A stretch of DNA of 15,508 nt from CAZOBJ01 sp964577825. Its GTDB lineage: Bacteria > Planctomycetota > SZUA-567 > JAFGNG01. The DNA lies in assembly GCA_964577825.1 (NCBI GenBank), contig CAZOBJ010000076.1, positions 1 to 15,508 of the forward strand, given 5' to 3'. The notes below the pieces were generated by a model. That model worked only from the letters and a program-made list of their open reading frames with translations, did no database searches and had not been told where the DNA came from. The position numbers and the translations under genes were made by a program. Shown here one piece after another: positions 13,198 to 15,508 of the stretch; position 1 is the first letter of the stretch, and each line of letters begins with the position of its first letter.

Positions 13198-14781
13198 TCA
13201 GCCGAGCGCCTGGGCGTGACGGCCGGCCAACGGGTCGCCCGCCGCGTGCGCGGTCCCGGACGCGCCGTCGAGCACGAGCATGACCGGAGTGCCGATGGCG
13301 CGCTGGACCCGGTCGACCGTGTGGCCCCGGGCCGCGAGCTCGCGCTCCACGTCGGCGGCGACGCGCGCGTCCAGCTTGACGAGTCCCCGCGCGACCACCG
13401 CTTCTTTCCGGTCCGCGTGGGGCCGGAACGAATTCTCGTGGTGGGAGGTGCTGAAGCGTGGCGCGGACACGGCCTCGCGGGGCATCATCCCGAACTCGAT
13501 GTGGTTGAGCAGGCAGTTGAGCGTGGCCTGTTCCTGTAGGTCGCCGCCTGCCACGCTCACGGCCAGCACCCGGCCGTCCGGGTGCGTGACCAGGGTGGGC
13601 GTGAGCGTGACGCGCGGACGCTTGCCCGGCTCGATCCGGTTCGGGTGCCTGGGGTGGGTATTGAGCGAACGCAGCCGGTTCCCGTGCGCGATGCCCAGGG
13701 CCTCGCATATCGCATAGGGCCGGTTCGCGCTCGGGGTGGCGGCCACGACGTTCCCCCACCGGTCGCTCGCCACGCACGTGGTCGTGCCGCCGGGCCCGAG
13801 CCCGGACGGTCCGTCCCTGTCCAGGAGCGGCCGCATGCCGCGCGGGTCGCCCGGACGCAGATCCATGGACGCGTGATCCGGGTCGATAAGCTCGCGGCGC
13901 AGGCGCGTGTACGCGTCGGAGAAGAGCTCCTCGAGGGGCACGTCAACGAACCGCGGATCCCCGTAGTGCGCGTCACGGTCCGCGAACGCGAGCTTCAGGG
14001 CCTCCACGGCCACGTGGATGCAGCCCGCGGACAGGTGTCCCGCGCCGCGCAGGTCGAACCCCTCCAGGAGCCGCAGCGCCTGGCACAGGCTCGGCCCCTG
14101 GGTCCAGGGCCCGCACTTGTACACCCGGTACCCGCGGTAGGCGACGCTCACCGGGTCCTCCACCCGGGTCACATGCGCGGCGAGGTCGCGTTTGTGCAAA
14201 AACGACCCCTCGCGCACGTAGAAGGCCTCCAGCGCATCCGCCACGTCGCCGGCATACGCCCGGTCGCGCGCGGCCAGGATCTTGTCCTCGCGCATGCCCG
14301 TGGTGCGCCGCTCCGTGTCGGCGAGCTTCTCCAGCGTGCGCGCGAGCGCCTCGTGCCACGCCTCCGTGCCCGCGGCCAACAGCCCGAGCGTGGGCGCGGC
14401 CACGTCCGCAAAGGACCGGGTCCCGCGCATGAGCAGGACCGTGAGGCACAGGTGCAGCGCCCCCGGGACCGGCGTGGCCCGCACGCCGCCTTTCGCGGGG
14501 ATGCCGTGCTCGGTGTACCAGGCCATGGCCTCGGATGAGGCGGGCGCGGCGCCCACGCCGCTGAACGCCTGCACGCGCTTGCGCTTCGCGTCCCACAGGA
14601 GCAGGGGGATCTCCCCGCCGATGGCGAACGACCCGTAGTCGGTCACGCTCAGGGCCAGGAGCGTGGCCACCGCGGCGTCGACCGCGTTGCCGCCCTGTTG
14701 CAGTTGCGCGATGCCCGCCGCGACCGCGCCCTCGCCCCCGGCGGCCACCGCGCCGCCCGCTCCGCTCGCGTGCCAGTCCAC
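13198..14781 (-). CDS. Gamma-glutamyltranspeptidase-family protein, no signal peptide
   Basis: The 527-residue protein belongs to the Ntn-hydrolase family that self-cleaves before a Thr nucleophile and cleaves or transfers gamma-glutamyl groups, for example from glutathione. The family start is recognisable at QGGNAVDAAVATLLALSV (residues about 29-46) and IGGEIPLLLWD. R101 (GGVRATPVPGA) lies in the substrate-binding region. The cleavage site is GGTTTCVASDRWGN with T333 as predicted nucleophile. G412-G413 (SVAGGDLQEQAT) and FGMMPREAVSAPRF match the small-subunit core. The usual T-T-H-x-S is replaced by T-T-T-C-V. It begins at GTG (14781) with AGGGAG 5 bases upstream and lacks the export signal normal for the family. 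It follows the HExxH gene by 82 bases on the same strand. The true substrate may not be glutathione. Confidence 0.88.
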   Translation of the reverse strand: MDWHASGAGGAVAAGGEGAVAAGIAQLQQGGNAVDAAVATLLALSVTDYGSFAIGGEIPLLLWDAKRKRVQAFSGVGAAPASSEAMAWYTEHGIPAKGGVRATPVPGALHLCLTVLLMRGTRSFADVAAPTLGLLAAGTEAWHEALARTLEKLADTERRTTGMREDKILAARDRAYAGDVADALEAFYVREGSFLHKRDLAAHVTRVEDPVSVAYRGYRVYKCGPWTQGPSLCQALRLLEGFDLRGAGHLSAGCIHVAVEALKLAFADRDAHYGDPRFVDVPLEELFSDAYTRLRRELIDPDHASMDLRPGDPRGMRPLLDRDGPSGLGPGGTTTCVASDRWGNVVAATPSANRPYAICEALGIAHGNRLRSLNTHPRHPNRIEPGKRPRVTLTPTLVTHPDGRVLAVSVAGGDLQEQATLNCLLNHIEFGMMPREAVSAPRFSTSHHENSFRPHADRKEAVVARGLVKLDARVAADVERELAARGHTVDRVQRAIGTPVMLVLDGASGTAHAAGDPLAGRHAQALG

Positions 14782-14786
14782 GTTCG

Positions 14787-14792
14787 CTCCCT
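14787..14792 (-). promoter_or_regulatory. Ribosome binding site supporting the GTG start
   Basis: AGGGAG on the minus strand lies 5 bases before the GTG at 14781. It supports this start over more internal ones and over an upstream extension that would be needed for a signal peptide. Confidence 0.6.
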
Positions 14793-14863
14793 TTCCTTCA
14801 TTCGGTGCGCGAGACGTGCTGCGCGCTCGTCAGTGCCGGGAACATCCTGCCGTGCGCGCCTGT

Positions 14864-15508
14864 TTATCGCAAGTCCTCGGGCCACACGAAGGCATTGCTG
14901 CGGCCGCCGCACCGTTCGAGCACCGGGCCCCAGCGCCGCAACGCTCGCAGAACATCCAGATATTGGGGTGGGTCCAGCGTCTCGCACCACGCCTCCATGT
15001 CCAGACGCAGCCGCCCTCGGGGGCCGGGCGCGGTGTACTGAAGCAAGGTGCGCATCCGGTCTCCCGCGGACCGGTCGACGGCCTTCATAAGCTCGTAGCT
15101 AACGGCGTAGGGGTCGCGCGTGCGCCGAGCGGCGAACCGCCGGCCCCACGGCCCCCACGTGCGCCCGGTCCGCCGGGCCATGTGCTCGGCGAACACGCTG
15201 CACAGGCCTTCCATGTGCCAGTCGCGGATTCGCGGGTTGAGCAGGTGCGCGGTCTCGTGCGCGAGCTCCAGCCAAAACGCAGGAACCTCGGGCGGACTTT
15301 GGACATAGAGCGCATACACCCCGCGCGCGGGATCAACCGTCTCGCACAATTCGAATCCCTCGCGCAACCGAACCCGGCGGTCGGGCGCGGGCAGCACGCT
15401 GTGCGGGAGCAGACGCGCCAGCCGTTGGCGCCCGCGCCGCTCCAACGCGGCTTGGGCTTCGGGATCCCGGTCCGGGCCTGCTCTGCGCGCCGTCTCCTCG
15501 GCCTCGGA
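14864..15508 (-). CDS. Small putative zinc metallopeptidase with HExxH motif; 5' end beyond the right edge
   Basis: The frame is open from the right edge to TAA at 14864-14866, giving 214 visible residues; the TTG at 15445 is only an internal codon, because the reading continues upstream without a stop. Visible residues 82-91 include LAHETAHLL, with H84-E85-x-x-H88, and HMEGLCSVFAEH follows, where E100 is a plausible third zinc ligand. The pattern HExxH then EGL..., found in gluzincin-type peptidases, resembles family members with a W-x-E-G-L helix, though the spacing here is short. No membrane segment is seen in the visible part; a leader could lie outside. The rest, rich in Arg, matches no family I know. 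It precedes the gamma-glutamyltranspeptidase gene by 82 bases and may share its transcript. Confidence 0.65.
   Translation of the reverse strand, partial: SEAEETARRAGPDRDPEAQAALERRGRQRLARLLPHSVLPAPDRRVRLREGFELCETVDPARGVYALYVQSPPEVPAFWLELAHETAHLLNPRIRDWHMEGLCSVFAEHMARRTGRTWGPWGRRFAARRTRDPYAVSYELMKAVDRSAGDRMRTLLQYTAPGPRGRLRLDMEAWCETLDPPQYLDVLRALRRWGPVLERCGGRSNAFVWPEDLR

Noticed and set aside
13582..14538. A 318-codon plus-strand frame opposite the gamma-glutamyltranspeptidase relative
   Set aside because: The opposite strand encodes a clear family member with conserved nucleophile and glycine pair, so this frame is a shadow.
14864..15445. Start of the HExxH gene at the TTG at 15445
   Set aside because: The frame stays open through the right edge and no ribosome binding site stands out before the TTG, so the gene is better described as cut by the window end.

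Overview
The window is high-GC bacterial DNA, densely coded on both strands. Its gene content (a PilM-type pilus assembly operon ordered as in Akkermansia, a planctomycete-style arylsulfatase, a DUF3604/PHP-like hydrolase) suggests the PVC superphylum or a relative such as Verrucomicrobiota, Kiritimatiellota, Lentisphaerota or Planctomycetota. This is inferred from family recognition by eye. There is no rRNA or other phylogenetic marker in the window.

Region 1 (1-8915, minus strand) is one operon read right to left. It holds a PilM-like actin-fold ATPase fused to a PilN-like membrane segment (8915-6615), a single-pass PilO/Amuc_1100-like protein (6602-5034), a single-pass protein of unknown family (5007-2881), and the N-terminal 919 residues of a TPR/coiled-coil secretin-type protein that runs off the left edge (2759-1). 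The first three genes are separated by 12 and 26 bases, and the last gap is 121 bases. The order PilM, Amuc_1100-like, unknown, secretin matches what I recall of Amuc_1101 to Amuc_1098 in Akkermansia muciniphila. I read it as the inner-membrane platform, periplasmic connectors and outer-membrane channel of a type IV pilus or type II secretion-like machine.

Region 2 (8916-9372) is a 457-base divergent intergenic region. It contains a good leftward promoter candidate with a leader of about 200 nt before pilM, and a rightward extended -10 promoter candidate close to the next gene.

Region 3 (9373-13141, plus strand) holds a 732-residue DUF3604/PHP-like metal-dependent hydrolase and a 480-residue arylsulfatase with an intact C-T-P-S-R formylglycine motif and no signal peptide. 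The sulfatase has its own promoter candidate.

Region 4 (13198-15508, minus strand) is convergent with region 3. It holds a gamma-glutamyltranspeptidase-family protein without a signal peptide (GTG start) and, upstream of it and cut by the right edge, a small HExxH putative zinc peptidase. Regions 3 and 4 look like accessory hydrolases, and a shared pathway cannot be shown from the sequence. They are visibly richer in GC than the pilus operon.

No tRNA, rRNA, CRISPR array, transposase or integrase was seen. The most interesting parts are the enlarged, low-complexity-rich pilus proteins and the enzymes that lack the export signals usual for their families.
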